DNA of 22,767 bases from Bryobacterales bacterium (GTDB taxonomy: Bacteria; Acidobacteriota; Terriglobia; Bryobacterales; Bryobacteraceae): positions 46,789 through 69,555 of the forward strand of contig PKYZ01000152.1 of assembly GCA_003132865.1 (NCBI GenBank), given 5' to 3'. Below are positions 16,067 through 22,749 of this stretch, piece by piece. A program made the translations under genes and the position numbers. The notes under the pieces were generated by a model, which saw only the letters and a program-made list of their open reading frames with translations, was not told where the DNA came from and made no database searches. Position 1 is the first letter of the stretch; each line of letters starts with the position of its first letter.

Positions 16067-16120
16067 CCGGTTCGCGTGGGGCTGTCCCCAACAGGACTTC
16101 CTCCAAGAACGGCGTCTCAC

Positions 16121-16138
16121 GGAATATTCTGAGATTCC
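16121..16138 (+). promoter_or_regulatory. Possible operator: inverted repeat before the antitoxin gene
   Basis: GGAAT, 8 bases, ATTCC (16121-16138), containing the 8-base palindrome GAATATTC. It lies 30 bases before the antitoxin start, where autorepressing toxin-antitoxin complexes usually bind. TATTCT inside it could be a -10 box. Weak, position-based. Confidence 0.3.
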
Positions 16139-16168
16139 ATCAGTCTGGTAAGCTGGTGAGGGCACGGT

Positions 16169-16462
16169 ATGGCCAAAGTTTCTCTAGCGCACAAGCCGAC
16201 GAGAGGGAAAAGACAGCCTGAGAAAGCAGCGATAACAAGGTTGGCCCCTCGAAACGGCAGATCGCGCTTGCTGCCGCGCGTATTCGACTTCTACGCCTCA
16301 CCTACGGCAGCGGAGTTGGTGAGCGCGCAGGGCGTTGAGCCGGTTCGCCAAGCTGGGGATATCCGTCCGTTTGATGATCCCGACCCTAAGGAAACCGAAT
16401 GGTTCGTGCGCCAGGTTCGGCGCTGGCGCCGCGAAGACCGGACGCGGGCGGCTAAGCGTTGA
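16169..16462 (+). CDS. Antitoxin-like partner of the PIN toxin
   Basis: The 97-residue product starts at ATG 16169, with TGAGGG about 6 bases upstream. The first 45 residues are basic and unlike the rest (SLAHKPTRGKRQPEKAAITR). The second half, FYASPTAAELVSAQGVEPVR followed by DIRPFDDPDPKETEWFVRQV and RRWRRE, matches short proteins encoded before PIN toxins ('..ELA..QGV.PV....D....W..D.....F...V..WR'), which wrap around the toxin's active site. No classical DNA-binding fold is evident, though the basic N-terminus could contact nucleic acid. Its stop overlaps the toxin's start (TTGA), typical of co-translation. Antitoxin assignment rests on this similarity and on context. Confidence 0.72.
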   Translation: MAKVSLAHKPTRGKRQPEKAAITRLAPRNGRSRLLPRVFDFYASPTAAELVSAQGVEPVRQAGDIRPFDDPDPKETEWFVRQVRRWRREDRTRAAKR

Positions 16463-16872
16463 ATGAGATCCTCGTAGACACCGATGTCGTCTCCTACCTC
16501 CTGAATCGGCACAGCTTGGCCGAAGAATACGAGAAACTGCTATTCGGCTATCGGCCGATGGTTTCTTTTATCACTGTGGCGGAGATGTATCGGGGAGCGT
16601 ACAAGAAAAGTTGGGGTCCGCGCCGGATGGCCGAACTTGCTATCCAATCTATGCCGGTTCGCGGTCGTGCCGTCCAGCTTGCAGGTATGTCTCTCATCTC
16701 ATATGCGCAGATCTCAAATGCAGCAGAGGCGCGCGGGCGGCCGATCGCCACTGCGGATGCGTTCATCGCTGCGTGTGCCCGCTCGCTCGACATCCCTCTG
16801 GTCACGAATAATAGGCGCCATTTCGAAGGGATTGAAGGGTTGACCGTCATCTCGGCGCGACCAGCGCGGTGA
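16459..16872 (+). CDS. PIN-domain ribonuclease toxin (VapC-like)
   Basis: The 137-residue product begins at TTG 16459 inside the antitoxin's last codons; the nearby ATG (16463) is out of frame. The PIN domain is complete: ILVDTDVVSYLL (Asp7, Asp9), FITVAEMYRGAY (Glu42), IATADAFIAACARSLDIPLV (Asp100), then TNNRRHFEGIEGLTV. The last acidic site is TNN rather than the more usual TxD. Such toxins are Mg-dependent endoribonucleases, often cutting tRNA or rRNA when the antitoxin is degraded. All key residues are present, so it is probably active. Target unknown. Confidence 0.88.
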   Translation: MNEILVDTDVVSYLLNRHSLAEEYEKLLFGYRPMVSFITVAEMYRGAYKKSWGPRRMAELAIQSMPVRGRAVQLAGMSLISYAQISNAAEARGRPIATADAFIAACARSLDIPLVTNNRRHFEGIEGLTVISARPAR

Positions 16873-16900
16873 TCGAAATCGGACAACCTATGTTTTTTGC

Positions 16901-16929
16901 TTGATATCCGCTCACCGTCCTGATATAAG
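16901..16929 (+). promoter_or_regulatory. Strong sigma70-type promoter upstream of ileS
   Basis: TTGATA (16901-16906), exactly 17 bases, TATAAG (16924-16929): five of six consensus bases in each hexamer. Transcription would start near 16936, giving a leader of about 240 bases before ileS. Confidence 0.6.
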
Positions 16930-16944
16930 GATAAACCTATAGCC

Positions 16945-17076
16945 ATGATACCGGCCCCGGAAAGCGATCAACGCGATGAGTTCTTCGCAGAGTTCGCCTC
17001 CGCCAAGGAACGGCGGCGCGAAAGGGACCGACTCCTTAGTGCGAATGGCGCGTGCAGTCGAGCCAATTGCGGATGA
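16945..17076 (+). CDS. Possible 43-residue leader peptide or gene remnant
   Basis: ATG 16945 is the first start codon after the promoter at 16901-16929. It reads MIPAPESDQRDEFFAEFASA, then KERRRERDRLLSANGACSRA and NCG. The middle is strongly charged and could be a helix; I recognise no family. There is no ribosome site after the expected transcription start, but the ATG is about 9 bases from it. It may be a short translated leader, the stub of a lost gene, or chance. Confidence 0.2.
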   Translation: MIPAPESDQRDEFFAEFASAKERRRERDRLLSANGACSRANCG

Positions 17077-17157
17077 ATATGCTCCCACGACCCAGAATCG
17101 AGCGGTAGAGCGGCGAAATCTGCCCGCTGAGCATGCACCTTCAGCCATCGTGTACGA

Positions 17158-17166
17158 TGGTATTAT
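17158..17166 (+). promoter_or_regulatory. Extended -10 box next to the ileS start codon
   Basis: TGG TATTAT (TGn plus five of six -10 bases) ends 9 bases before the ATG at 17176. Transcription would begin about 2-3 bases before the ATG, a nearly leaderless mRNA; no ribosome site is present. Confidence 0.4.
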
Positions 17167-17175
17167 CCCTGCAAA

Positions 17176-20043
17176 ATGGATTCGCATAACGTCGATCTGA
17201 AGCAGACTATCAATCTGCCCCGCACCGGCTTTTCGATGAAGGCCAACCTCTCCCAGGCCGAGCCGAAGTTGCTCGACCGCTGGGCTGGTGAGGATATCTA
17301 CGCCCAAATCCGCCGCGCGCGCGCCGGCCGCCCCACCTACATCCTGCACGACGGCCCGCCCTACGCCAACGGCCGCATCCACCTGGGCACCGCGTTCAAC
17401 AAGATACTCAAGGATTTCATCGTCAAGTCCAAAACCATGGCGGGCTTCGACGCGCCCTATGTCCCCGGTTGGGACTGCCATGGCCTGCCCATCGAAATCA
17501 AGGTCGATAGCGAACTCGGCGCGCGCAAAGCCAAAATGACTACCGCCGAGATTCGGGCCGAATGCCGCAAATACGCCGAAAAATACGTCGATCTGCAGCG
17601 CACGGATTTCAAGCGTCTGGGCGTCTTCGGCCGCTGGGACGACCCCTATCTCACCATGAGCGCGCATTACCAGTCGGTGATCGCCGCCGCCTTCGTGGAA
17701 TTCCTCGATCGGGGCTACGTCTACAAAGGCCTGAAGCCGGTGCACTGGTGCATGCGCGACCACACCGCGCTGGCCGAGGCCGAGGTCGAATATGCCAACC
17801 ATTCCAGCCCCTCCATCTGGGTGCGCTTCGCCCTGACGTCCGATCCCGCTAAGATCGATCCCGCGCTCGCCGGCCACCACGTCTACGGCCTTATCTGGAC
17901 CACCACGCCGTGGACCATCCCGGCCAACATGGCCATCGCGTTTCATCCGAAGTACGAGTACGTCGCGGTCGCCCTATCCGCCACCGAGCCGCGACATACT
18001 GAGCCGCGACCGTCAGGGAGCGGTCCCGTCTACCTCGTCGCCGCCGACCTCCTGAAAGTCACCGCCGAAAAATGCGGCTGGGCCCACTACGAAGTACTGG
18101 CCCGCCTCCCCGGATCGCGCCTTGAAGGCGCAGTCTTTCATCACCCGTTTCTGGAACGCGATTCGCTCGGCATCCTGGCCGATCATGTCACGCTGGAACA
18201 AGGCACCGGCGCCGTCCACACCGCGCCCGGACACGGCCAGGAAGATTACGTCGTCGGCCGCCAGTACGGCATCGAAACCTTTTGCCCGGTGGATGCCGCC
18301 GGCCGCTTCTATCATGCCGATGGGGCGCCCGGCCGCTTGCCCGACGAGCTGATCGGCAAAACCGTTTGGGAAGCCAACCCCATCGTCATCGAGATCCTGC
18401 GCGCGCATCACGCCCTGCTCGCATCGGAAAAGGTCGATCACAGCTATCCGCATTGCTGGCGCTGCCACAAGCCGACCATCTTCCGCGCCACCGAGCAGTG
18501 GTTCATCGGTATGGACCGCAACGATTTCCGCCAGCACGCGCTGGAGGCCATCCGCCAGGTGCGCTGGATGCCCGACTGGGGCCAGGAGCGCATCTCCAAC
18601 ATGATCGCCACCCGCCCCGATTGGTGCATCTCGCGCCAACGTGTGTGGGGCGTGCCCATCATCGTCTTCTATTGCGACCATTGCCGCGAGCCGCTCACCG
18701 ACCGCAAAATCCTCGACGGCATCGTGCGCCTGTTCGCCGAACACACCGCCGACGTCTGGTACCAGCGCACCGCGGCCGAATTGCTGCCGCCCGGCGTGGC
18801 CTGCGCCAAGTGCGGCGGCACGGAGTTCAGCAAGGAAACCGACATTCTGGACGTCTGGTTCGACTCCGGATCGAGCCACCTGGCCGTGCTCACCCCCGCC
18901 AACAACCTGACCTGGCCTGCGGATCTCTACATGGAAGGCGGCGATCAATATCGCGGCTGGTTCCATAGCTCGCTGCTGGTGGGCGTGGGACTCAAGGGCA
19001 GCTCTCCTTACCGCGCCTGCGCACTGAACGGCTGGGTGCTGGATGGCGAGGGCCGCGCCATGCACAAATCGCTCGGCAACTCCATCGAACCCGAAGAGAT
19101 CATCAAGCATCACGGTGCCGATCTCATCCGGCTGTGGTCGGCATCGGTCGAGTTCCATGAAGATGTGCGCGCGTCGGAAACCATCCTCACGCGCCTGCAG
19201 GAGGCCTACCGCAAGCTGCGCAATACCTTCCGCTACCTGCTGGGCAACCTTTCCGGGTTCGATCCGCGCGCCGATGCGGTGCCCGTGGACGAAATGCTGG
19301 AGCTCGACCAATGGATCCTGCTCCGCGCCGAATCGCTGGTGGCCAATTGCCGCGCCTGGTATGACGAATTTGCGTTCCACAAGGTCTACCGTGCGCTCTA
19401 CGATTTCGCGACGGTGGATCTCAGCGCGCTCTATTTCGACGTGCTGAAAGACCGGCTGTACACCGCGGCCACCAAATCGCACGCGCGCCGCAGCGCGCAA
19501 ACCGCGCTTTACCGCCTCGAATATGCCCTCGTGCGGCTGGTAGCGCCCATCCTCACCTTCACCGCCGAAGAAGTCTGGACCCACATGGGGCAGCCGGGCA
19601 GCGTGCACCTGGAACTCTTTCCCGAAGCCGCCGAGTTGACCGAAGGCCTGTCCGATGCCCACAGGAAACGTGCCGGGAACTGGGACCGTCTCATGAAAGT
19701 GAGGGAAGACGTGCTCAAGAGCCTCGAGCAGGCCCGCCAGGAGAAATTCATCGGCGCGCCCCTCGAGGCTCGGGTACGCCTGACGGCCAACTCCGACCTT
19801 TATCCCCTGCTTGAAGAATACGCCCGCGAATTGCCCGCGCTGTTCATCGTCTCGCAAGTAATGGTAGGACAGGCTTCAGCCTGTCACGGGGTGTCCCCTG
19901 AAATCTCCATCCAAGTCGAGCGCGCCGACGGAGTCAAGTGCGAGCGTTGCTGGAAGTACACCACCGATACCGGCTCCGACCCGCGATTCCCCACCATTTG
20001 CGCGGCCTGCGCCGCCGCGGTGAAAGAGATGCTGCATGCTTGA
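17176..20043 (+). CDS. ileS: Isoleucyl-tRNA synthetase
   Basis: IleRS charges tRNA-Ile and edits Val-tRNA-Ile. The 955-residue product has the class I catalytic core (ILHDGPPYANGRIHLGTAFN), a CP1 editing domain (LIWTTTPWTIPANMA, GTGAVHTAPGHGQEDY), the DVWFDSGSSH motif, an anticodon-binding helical domain, and a C-terminal zinc site (CERCW near 915, CAAC near 946). Two signatures deviate: HIGH reads HLGT (residues 69-72) and KMSKS reads AMHKS (628-632). Two stretches look like repeat DNA inserted in frame: about residues 269-284 in CP1 (TEPRHTEPRPSGSGP) and 896-908 before the zinc site (MVGQASACHGVSP). The start MDSHNVDLKQTINLPRTGFS is family-typical. The stop overlaps lspA by 8 bases. Confidence 0.97.
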   Translation: MDSHNVDLKQTINLPRTGFSMKANLSQAEPKLLDRWAGEDIYAQIRRARAGRPTYILHDGPPYANGRIHLGTAFNKILKDFIVKSKTMAGFDAPYVPGWDCHGLPIEIKVDSELGARKAKMTTAEIRAECRKYAEKYVDLQRTDFKRLGVFGRWDDPYLTMSAHYQSVIAAAFVEFLDRGYVYKGLKPVHWCMRDHTALAEAEVEYANHSSPSIWVRFALTSDPAKIDPALAGHHVYGLIWTTTPWTIPANMAIAFHPKYEYVAVALSATEPRHTEPRPSGSGPVYLVAADLLKVTAEKCGWAHYEVLARLPGSRLEGAVFHHPFLERDSLGILADHVTLEQGTGAVHTAPGHGQEDYVVGRQYGIETFCPVDAAGRFYHADGAPGRLPDELIGKTVWEANPIVIEILRAHHALLASEKVDHSYPHCWRCHKPTIFRATEQWFIGMDRNDFRQHALEAIRQVRWMPDWGQERISNMIATRPDWCISRQRVWGVPIIVFYCDHCREPLTDRKILDGIVRLFAEHTADVWYQRTAAELLPPGVACAKCGGTEFSKETDILDVWFDSGSSHLAVLTPANNLTWPADLYMEGGDQYRGWFHSSLLVGVGLKGSSPYRACALNGWVLDGEGRAMHKSLGNSIEPEEIIKHHGADLIRLWSASVEFHEDVRASETILTRLQEAYRKLRNTFRYLLGNLSGFDPRADAVPVDEMLELDQWILLRAESLVANCRAWYDEFAFHKVYRALYDFATVDLSALYFDVLKDRLYTAATKSHARRSAQTALYRLEYALVRLVAPILTFTAEEVWTHMGQPGSVHLELFPEAAELTEGLSDAHRKRAGNWDRLMKVREDVLKSLEQARQEKFIGAPLEARVRLTANSDLYPLLEEYARELPALFIVSQVMVGQASACHGVSPEISIQVERADGVKCERCWKYTTDTGSDPRFPTICAACAAAVKEMLHA
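17986..18025 (+). repeat. Repeat-like insert within the ileS CP1 coding region
   Basis: GAGCCGCGAC occurs twice, at 17986-17995 and 18001-18010, five bases apart. It continues into GACCG-8-CGGTC (18008-18025). The encoded TEPRHTEPRPSGSG is low-complexity and interrupts otherwise conserved editing-domain sequence. I recall similar 'GCGACCGTCAGGGAGCGGT' strings between genes in Solibacter-type genomes, which suggests a dispersed repeat. The frame is kept. Confidence 0.5.
19862..19901 (+). repeat. Palindromic repeat inserted in frame in ileS (family member 1)
   Basis: GACAGGCT-TC-AGCCTGTC (19868-19885) is a perfect 8-base stem with a 2-base tip, preceded by GGTAG and followed by a second small hairpin GGGG-TGT-CCCC (19888-19898). 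It encodes MVGQASACHGVSP between LFIVSQV and EISIQVERADG, where relatives normally have few residues. It has the same build as the elements at 21289 and 22752. Confidence 0.6.
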
Positions 20044-20527
20044 CAGTCGCCTGAAAGCCTACGGCCTCTCCGCGATGGTATTTGCCATCGACCGCCTGTC
20101 CAAGTCGATCATCGAGGCGCATGTTTCCCCCTTCGACGTTCACCCAGTCATCCCCGGCTTCTTCGATATCGTGCACTCGCAAAATCGTGGCGTGGCCTTC
20201 GGGCTGATGAACGAATCCAACTCGGCCTGGCGCACCGTGGTGCTCATCGCATTCTCGGCGGCCGCGCTACTCCTGGTGGCCGGGCTGCTCTGGAGGGCCT
20301 CGCGTCTCGACCGCTGGACGGTCGCGGGTCTGGCCTTAGTGCTGGGCGGCGCGGCCGGCAACCTTTTCGACCGTATCCTATGGGGCCGCGTCACCGACTT
20401 CCTGGAATTCTACATCGGCGACTTGCACTGGCCGACCTTCAATGTGGCCGACTCCTGCATCGTGATCGGCAGCGGTTTGCTGCTGCTGGAGCTGTTGCGG
20501 CCCAAGCGCCAGCCGGCGGGCGCCTGA
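20036..20527 (+). CDS. lspA: Lipoprotein signal peptidase II
   Basis: LspA removes the signal peptide from diacylglyceryl-prolipoproteins at the inner membrane, the step after Lgt. The 163-residue product has four membrane helices and the family motifs: the N-terminal D-R-x-S-K (Asp19 to Lys23), HSQNRGVAFGL, GGAAGNLFDRILWGRVTDFL (catalytic Asp121) and FNVADSCIVIG (catalytic Asp139). It starts inside the end of ileS and its stop overlaps the lgt start (TGATG), so the three genes form a coupled operon. The ileS-lspA order is widespread in bacteria. Confidence 0.96.
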   Translation: MLDSRLKAYGLSAMVFAIDRLSKSIIEAHVSPFDVHPVIPGFFDIVHSQNRGVAFGLMNESNSAWRTVVLIAFSAAALLLVAGLLWRASRLDRWTVAGLALVLGGAAGNLFDRILWGRVTDFLEFYIGDLHWPTFNVADSCIVIGSGLLLLELLRPKRQPAGA

Positions 20528-21339
20528 TGTTTCCGCGGCTCTTTCAAATCGGAAGCTTTTCGCAATCGACCTATGGAGTGCTGGTCGCGCTGGCCTTCCT
20601 GGTGGCGCTATCCGTGATCGCGCGCCTCGCGCGCCGCGCCGGCCTCAACAGCGACGCGGTCGTGAACCTCGGGATCGTTTGCGGCCTCAGCGCCATCGTG
20701 GGCGCCAAGATCATGATGTTCCTGGTGGACATCCCCTACTATGTCCGCAATCCCGGCGAGATCTTCTCCATGGCCAGCCTGCAGGCCGGTGGTGTTTTCT
20801 ATGGCGGCCTGATCGCGGCCTTAATCGCGGCCGCGGTCTACATGCGCCGCCACCAGCTTCCGGCGCTGCCCACGGCCGACGTTTTCGCCCCCGGCATCGC
20901 GCTGGGCCACGGCATAGGCCGGCTGGGCTGCTTTGCCGCGGGCTGCTGCTGGGGCCTGCCGACCAGGCTGCCCTGGGGCGTCACGTTCACCAATCCGCTG
21001 GCTCAGCAATTAGTGGGCGTGCCGTTGGGCACCGAGTTGCATCCGACGCAGTTGTACGAATCGGTGGCCGAGTTCCTCATCTTCGGCATCCTCTACTGGC
21101 GCATCCGCCGGCAGCATGCGCCCGGCGCGATCATCAGCTTGTACCTGATCCTGTATTCCACCGCCCGGTTCCTGGTCGAGTTCGTGCGCTACCACGACCA
21201 GCCCAACCCCTTCGGCGGCCCACTGAACACATCGCAGTGGATCTCCCTGGCCCTCGCCGCCCTGGGCGCCGCCTACTTCGTACGTAATGTGGGGCGGGCG
21301 TCCACGCCTGCAGCGGGTCTCCAGACCCGCTCCCGTTAA
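20527..21339 (+). CDS. lgt: Prolipoprotein diacylglyceryl transferase
   Basis: Lgt attaches diacylglycerol from phosphatidylglycerol to the lipobox cysteine of prolipoproteins. The 270-residue product begins at ATG 20527, overlapping the lspA stop. About seven membrane helices are present, with LQAGGVFYGGLIAA (Tyr92 where E. coli has the His of 'FHGG') and the signature GHGIGRLGCFAAGCCWGLPT, a Cys-rich variant of the 'GRIGNFINGE' motif seen in several phyla; the essential Arg is Arg132. HPTQLYES follows. The last 16 or so residues (GRASTPAAGLQTRSR) are encoded by a palindromic repeat (21289-21333) and are unlikely to be ancestral. The gene converges on a degenerate toxin gene with a 2-base gap. 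Confidence 0.95.
   Translation: MFPRLFQIGSFSQSTYGVLVALAFLVALSVIARLARRAGLNSDAVVNLGIVCGLSAIVGAKIMMFLVDIPYYVRNPGEIFSMASLQAGGVFYGGLIAALIAAAVYMRRHQLPALPTADVFAPGIALGHGIGRLGCFAAGCCWGLPTRLPWGVTFTNPLAQQLVGVPLGTELHPTQLYESVAEFLIFGILYWRIRRQHAPGAIISLYLILYSTARFLVEFVRYHDQPNPFGGPLNTSQWISLALAALGAAYFVRNVGRASTPAAGLQTRSR
21289..21333 (+). repeat. Palindromic repeat forming the 3' end of lgt (family member 2, two hairpins)
   Basis: It starts GTGGGG and has two stems with 2-base tips: GGCGT-CC-ACGCC (21297-21308), extendable with a G-T pair to CGGGCGT/ACGCCTG, and GCGGGTCT-CC-AGACCCGC (21313-21330). It supplies the last codons and stop context of lgt. No T run follows, but these stems sit between two convergent genes and could limit read-through. 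Confidence 0.62.
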
Positions 21340-21341
21340 CG

Positions 21342-21571
21342 CTAACGAAGCACTTCGAACCCCGCGATGCGGAAATGCCTGGCGTTCGCCCATCCATCGG
21401 ATTCGAGCACAGCATCCGGATAGATGATCGAAACGTCCTGACTGAGATGGGCGTCGCACAGAAAGCCGATTGCGACGGAAAAGAATCCACGGGCGCGCAA
21501 TGCCTCCCATGCCGCTGATCGCGTGGCATGATGCGAGCGATGTAGAAGCTGGTATCGACAAACGCGGTCAT
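21342..21571 (-). pseudogene. Degenerate PIN-domain toxin gene
   Basis: The minus frame from ATG 21571 starts MTAFVDTSFYIARIMPRDQR, the usual beginning of a VapC/PIN toxin (Asp6 in FVDTS). At about 21505 the reading shifts: the other frame continues AWEALRARGFFSVAIGF and ends ANARHFRIAGFEVLR at the stop 21342-21344, which resembles the PIN C-terminus ('..RHF..AGF.VL'). In all only about 76 codons remain of an expected 135-140, so most of the middle, with the other catalytic acids, is gone. The intact antitoxin gene lies 23 bases upstream on the same strand. Identification rests on the two ends; the middle matches nothing I recognise. Confidence 0.6.
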
Positions 21572-21594
21572 TTTGAGAGGATCTCATCGACGCT

Positions 21595-21798
21595 CTACGC
21601 AAGGTTCGTGTCGGGAGCATCAACCAAGTTGGTGATCGACGCGAATGGGTCGCCGCCACTTGCGGGTCTCTGCCGACACAGGCGGATCTGCATCGTTTCG
21701 CGGATGAATTGGGCAAGAGACAGCTTCTCGCGGGAGGCCGCGTCGTTCAGCGCCAGCGCTAGATCGTCGGGCAGCGTAATTTGAACCTTGACGCTCAT
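21595..21798 (-). CDS. RHH-type (VapB/CopG-like) antitoxin, toxin partner degenerate
   Basis: The 67-residue product from ATG 21798 has a ribbon strand (KVQITLPDD), helix A (LALALNDAASREK), the turn LSL and helix B (AQFIRETMQIRL), then a disordered C-terminal tail (GDPFASITNLVDAPDTNLA) of the type that wraps a PIN toxin. RHH antitoxins repress their own operon. A 13-base palindrome and a TATAAT directly upstream (21805-21824) fit that. Since the toxin is broken, this antitoxin is solitary: it may be a remnant, regulate other promoters, or neutralise a toxin encoded elsewhere. Confidence 0.85.
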   Translation of the reverse strand: MSVKVQITLPDDLALALNDAASREKLSLAQFIRETMQIRLCRQRPASGGDPFASITNLVDAPDTNLA

Positions 21799-21804
21799 GG
21801 CATG

Positions 21805-21824
21805 ATTATACGGACGATTCGTCC
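21805..21824 (-). promoter_or_regulatory. Antitoxin promoter -10 box with adjoining palindromic operator
   Basis: On the minus strand TATAAT (21805-21810) ends 6 bases before the ATG at 21798, implying a leaderless or near-leaderless mRNA. Next to it, inside the -10/-35 spacer, is GGACGA-T-TCGTCC (21812-21824), a 6+1+6 palindrome, the expected size and place for an RHH dimer-pair operator. Confidence 0.5.
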
Positions 21825-21838
21825 TCCAGACCCGCCCA
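21822..21838 (+). repeat. Possible half copy of the palindromic repeat
   Basis: CCTCCAGACCCGCCC resembles the right arm of the second hairpin at the end of lgt (CTCCAGACCCGCTCCC, 21319-21334) but lacks its left arm. It may be a decayed copy or chance. Confidence 0.35.
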
Positions 21839-21866
21839 TGCTAGAGTGAACAGGAACGGAGGAAGT

Positions 21867-22745
21867 ATGCCCTTCTGTCAGAATTGCGGAGCGCAAATGA
21901 GCGGGGATTTTTGCACCGCCTGTGGAACTCGTGCCAAAGCCCGCGATGCGCCTCCGGCTGCGGGCGCGCCGCCGGCCAGCCCTGTCCATTCTGCGCCCAA
22001 TGCTGCGCCCGCTACCCTGCGGAAAACCAGCCCGCTCGTTTGGATACTGGTGGCCGTGCTCGGACTGTTTGTGCTGTTCGGCATCGCCGTGGTCGGCGGC
22101 GGCCTTTTCCTGGTCCACAAAGCCAAACAAGCGGGGTTCGATCCGGAATTGATGCGGAACAATCCGGGGCTGGCCACGGCGAAACTGCTCGCCGCGACCA
22201 ATCCGGACCTCGAGGTGGTTTCGACCGACGACCAGCGCGGCCTGATTACGATCCGTCAGAAGTCCACGGGAAAGACCATGACCGTGAACTTCGATGAAAT
22301 GAAACGGGGAAAGCTCATCTTCCGCGAGGATGGCAAGGATGCCGTGACCCTGGAGGCGCACGGCAACGGCGACAGCGGCAGCCTGCAAATGAAGTCCGGC
22401 TCCGAGTCGCTGACCATCGGGGCCAACCAGGCGGCGTTGCCGGCGTGGATTCCGGTGTATCCGAATTCCAAGCCGGCGAGCACCTTCAGCGTGAACAGTA
22501 AAGAGGGCACTTCGGCCAGCTTCCAATTTCAGACACAGGACACTCCCAAATACGTAGTCGCGTTTTATGAACGGGGATTGAAGCAGACCGGATTCCGCAT
22601 TAACGCGACCACCACGAGCGAAAGCGGCGGATCCTCAGGCGGCCTGGTTTCGGCCGACGATGCGGCCAACAAGCGCACCGTATTGGTGACCGTCGGGACC
22701 GGCCAAAAGGGGACCACCGTCAGTGTGACCTATTCGCAGAAATAG
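21867..22745 (+). CDS. Zinc-ribbon membrane protein of unknown function
   Basis: I start it at ATG 21867, preceded by GGAGGAAGT; the upstream GTG (21846) would add seven non-conserved residues. The 292-residue product opens with a zinc ribbon (CQNC at 4-7, CTAC at 16-19), then an Ala/Pro-rich linker, one membrane helix (about 56-83) and a C-terminal extracytoplasmic part of about 200 residues. That part holds two units: a beta-rich TDDQRGLITIRQKSTGKTMT and KAVTLEAHG-like region (about 115-185), and AWIPVYPNSKPASTFSV, KYVVAFYERGLKQTGFRI and TVLVTVGTGQKGTTVSVTY (190-290). Similar proteins are common in Acidobacteria and have no known role. A possible extended -10 (TGC TAGAGT, about 21839-21847) lies upstream. 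Confidence 0.82.
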   Translation: MPFCQNCGAQMSGDFCTACGTRAKARDAPPAAGAPPASPVHSAPNAAPATLRKTSPLVWILVAVLGLFVLFGIAVVGGGLFLVHKAKQAGFDPELMRNNPGLATAKLLAATNPDLEVVSTDDQRGLITIRQKSTGKTMTVNFDEMKRGKLIFREDGKDAVTLEAHGNGDSGSLQMKSGSESLTIGANQAALPAWIPVYPNSKPASTFSVNSKEGTSASFQFQTQDTPKYVVAFYERGLKQTGFRINATTTSESGGSSGGLVSADDAANKRTVLVTVGTGQKGTTVSVTYSQK

Positions 22746-22749
22746 CTTC

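Larger units (their letters stand above)
16873..17175 (+). other. Leader region before ileS with strong promoter and a small ORF
   Basis: About 300 bases between the toxin gene and ileS. A strong promoter lies at 16901-16929, a 43-codon ORF at 16945-17076, and a second, extended -10 box at 17158-17166. I see no T-box specifier or antiterminator arrangement. A pair ATGCTC (17079-17084) / GAGCAT (17129-17134) is too far apart to be persuasive. Confidence 0.45.

Noticed and set aside
16077..16090. TGGGG-CTGT-CCCCA hairpin after the DUF3106 gene as a terminator
   Set aside because: Only a 5-base stem and no T run follows. It may be related to the GGGG-TGT-CCCC tail of the ileS repeat, but the match is too short to claim.
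16873..17175. T-box riboswitch before ileS
   Set aside because: No recognisable T-box sequence, specifier loop or terminator; T-boxes are mainly a Gram-positive feature.
16976..17200. 74-codon plus frame overlapping the ileS start
   Set aside because: No ribosome site, overlaps ileS out of frame, low-complexity composition. The 16945 ORF is slightly better placed but also weak.
16912..17946. 344-codon minus-strand frame across the ileS start
   Set aside because: Shadow of ileS and its leader; Gly/Val/Asp-rich antisense composition without domain features.
18013..19857. 614-codon minus-strand frame opposite ileS
   Set aside because: A codon-bias shadow of ileS; it lacks recognisable motifs and a ribosome site.
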